Source of the DNA: Piscicola geometra | Lineage: Eukaryota > Annelida > Clitellata > Hirudinida > Piscicolidae | Length of the DNA stretch: 64,000 nucleotides | Reading direction: 5' to 3' | Assembly: GCA_943735955.1 (NCBI GenBank) | Contig: OX030960.1 | Span: forward strand, 5,310,535 to 5,374,534 | In this document: positions 63,891-64,000 of the stretch, piece after piece | How the letters are laid out: the number at the start of each line of letters is the position of its first letter | Numbering within the stretch: position 1 is the stretch's first letter | Notes under the pieces: generated by a model | The model's database searches: none | Told to the model about the DNA's origin: nothing | Seen by the model: the letters and a program-made list of their open reading frames with translations, nothing else | Translations under genes and position numbers: made by a program

Positions 63891-64000
63891 GTATTTAAAA
63901 CTATACTTTTAATATTTTTTGTATTTAAAACTACTTTTATTATTTTTTGTATTTAAAACTATACTTTTATTATTTTTTGTATTTAAAACTATACTTTTAT
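63891..64000. repeat. 30-bp tandem repeat running off the window edge
   Basis: The string gtatttaaaact starts at 63891, 63921, 63949 and 63979. The units of 28-30 bp contain actatacttttattatttttt. About 3.7 copies are visible and the array continues beyond the window. Confidence 0.9.

Overview
This window is nuclear DNA from an animal. All recognisable genes are split by spliceosomal introns (60 nt to about 4.9 kb) with GT..AG borders, apart from one clear GC..AG case. The non-coding DNA is very AT-rich, while exons are visibly richer in GC. An Eph receptor tyrosine kinase, an RGK-type GTPase and TMEM143-like and RNFT-like genes point to a metazoan. The sequence alone does not fix the phylum; an AT-rich invertebrate is the natural reading. 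Exon coordinates come from aligning translated segments by eye to remembered family patterns and requiring splice phases to match across every junction. For all six gene models the summed coding length is a whole number of codons.

Layout, left to right: (1) Eph receptor, + strand, 311-24176, 19 exons, 5' end outside the window. (2) RNFT1/RNFT2-like multi-membrane RING ubiquitin ligase, - strand, 30384-28303, 8 exons. (3) A 7.8 kb stretch without a recognisable gene. (4) A large Asn/Lys/Ser-rich protein ending in what looks like a divergent RhoGEF (DH) domain, + strand, 38204-42511, 5 exons. (5) A TMEM143-like (DUF3754) putative mitochondrial membrane protein, + strand, 43269-45005, 6 exons, with a decayed LINE reverse-transcriptase tail just upstream. 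(6) An RGK (Rad/Gem/Rem) GTPase with a long N-terminal extension, - strand, 51910-45945, 5 exons, convergent with TMEM143. (7) A 6.3 kb stretch with a paired CRE/TATA cluster, a GC-rich stem-loop and a 248-bp (TA)n tract. (8) UBE2J1, the ER-anchored E2 ubiquitin-conjugating enzyme, + strand, 58265-61292, 7 exons. (9) 2.7 kb of AT-rich tail ending in a 30-bp tandem repeat.

Functionally, two genes belong to ER membrane ubiquitination (an RNFT-type E3 and the UBE2J1 E2). Three belong to receptor, small-GTPase and cytoskeletal signalling (Eph, a RhoGEF-like protein, RGK). Nothing shows that they are co-regulated, and the clustering may be chance.

The most unusual content is the Eph receptor. The usual order of ligand-binding, cysteine-rich, two FN3, transmembrane, juxtamembrane, kinase and SAM domains is intact. 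It is swollen to at least 1,574 residues, against about 1,000 in vertebrate Ephs, by Asn/His/Gln-rich insertions. These include about 70 residues inside the kinase N-lobe and about 300 residues of Gln/Asn-rich linker between kinase and SAM.
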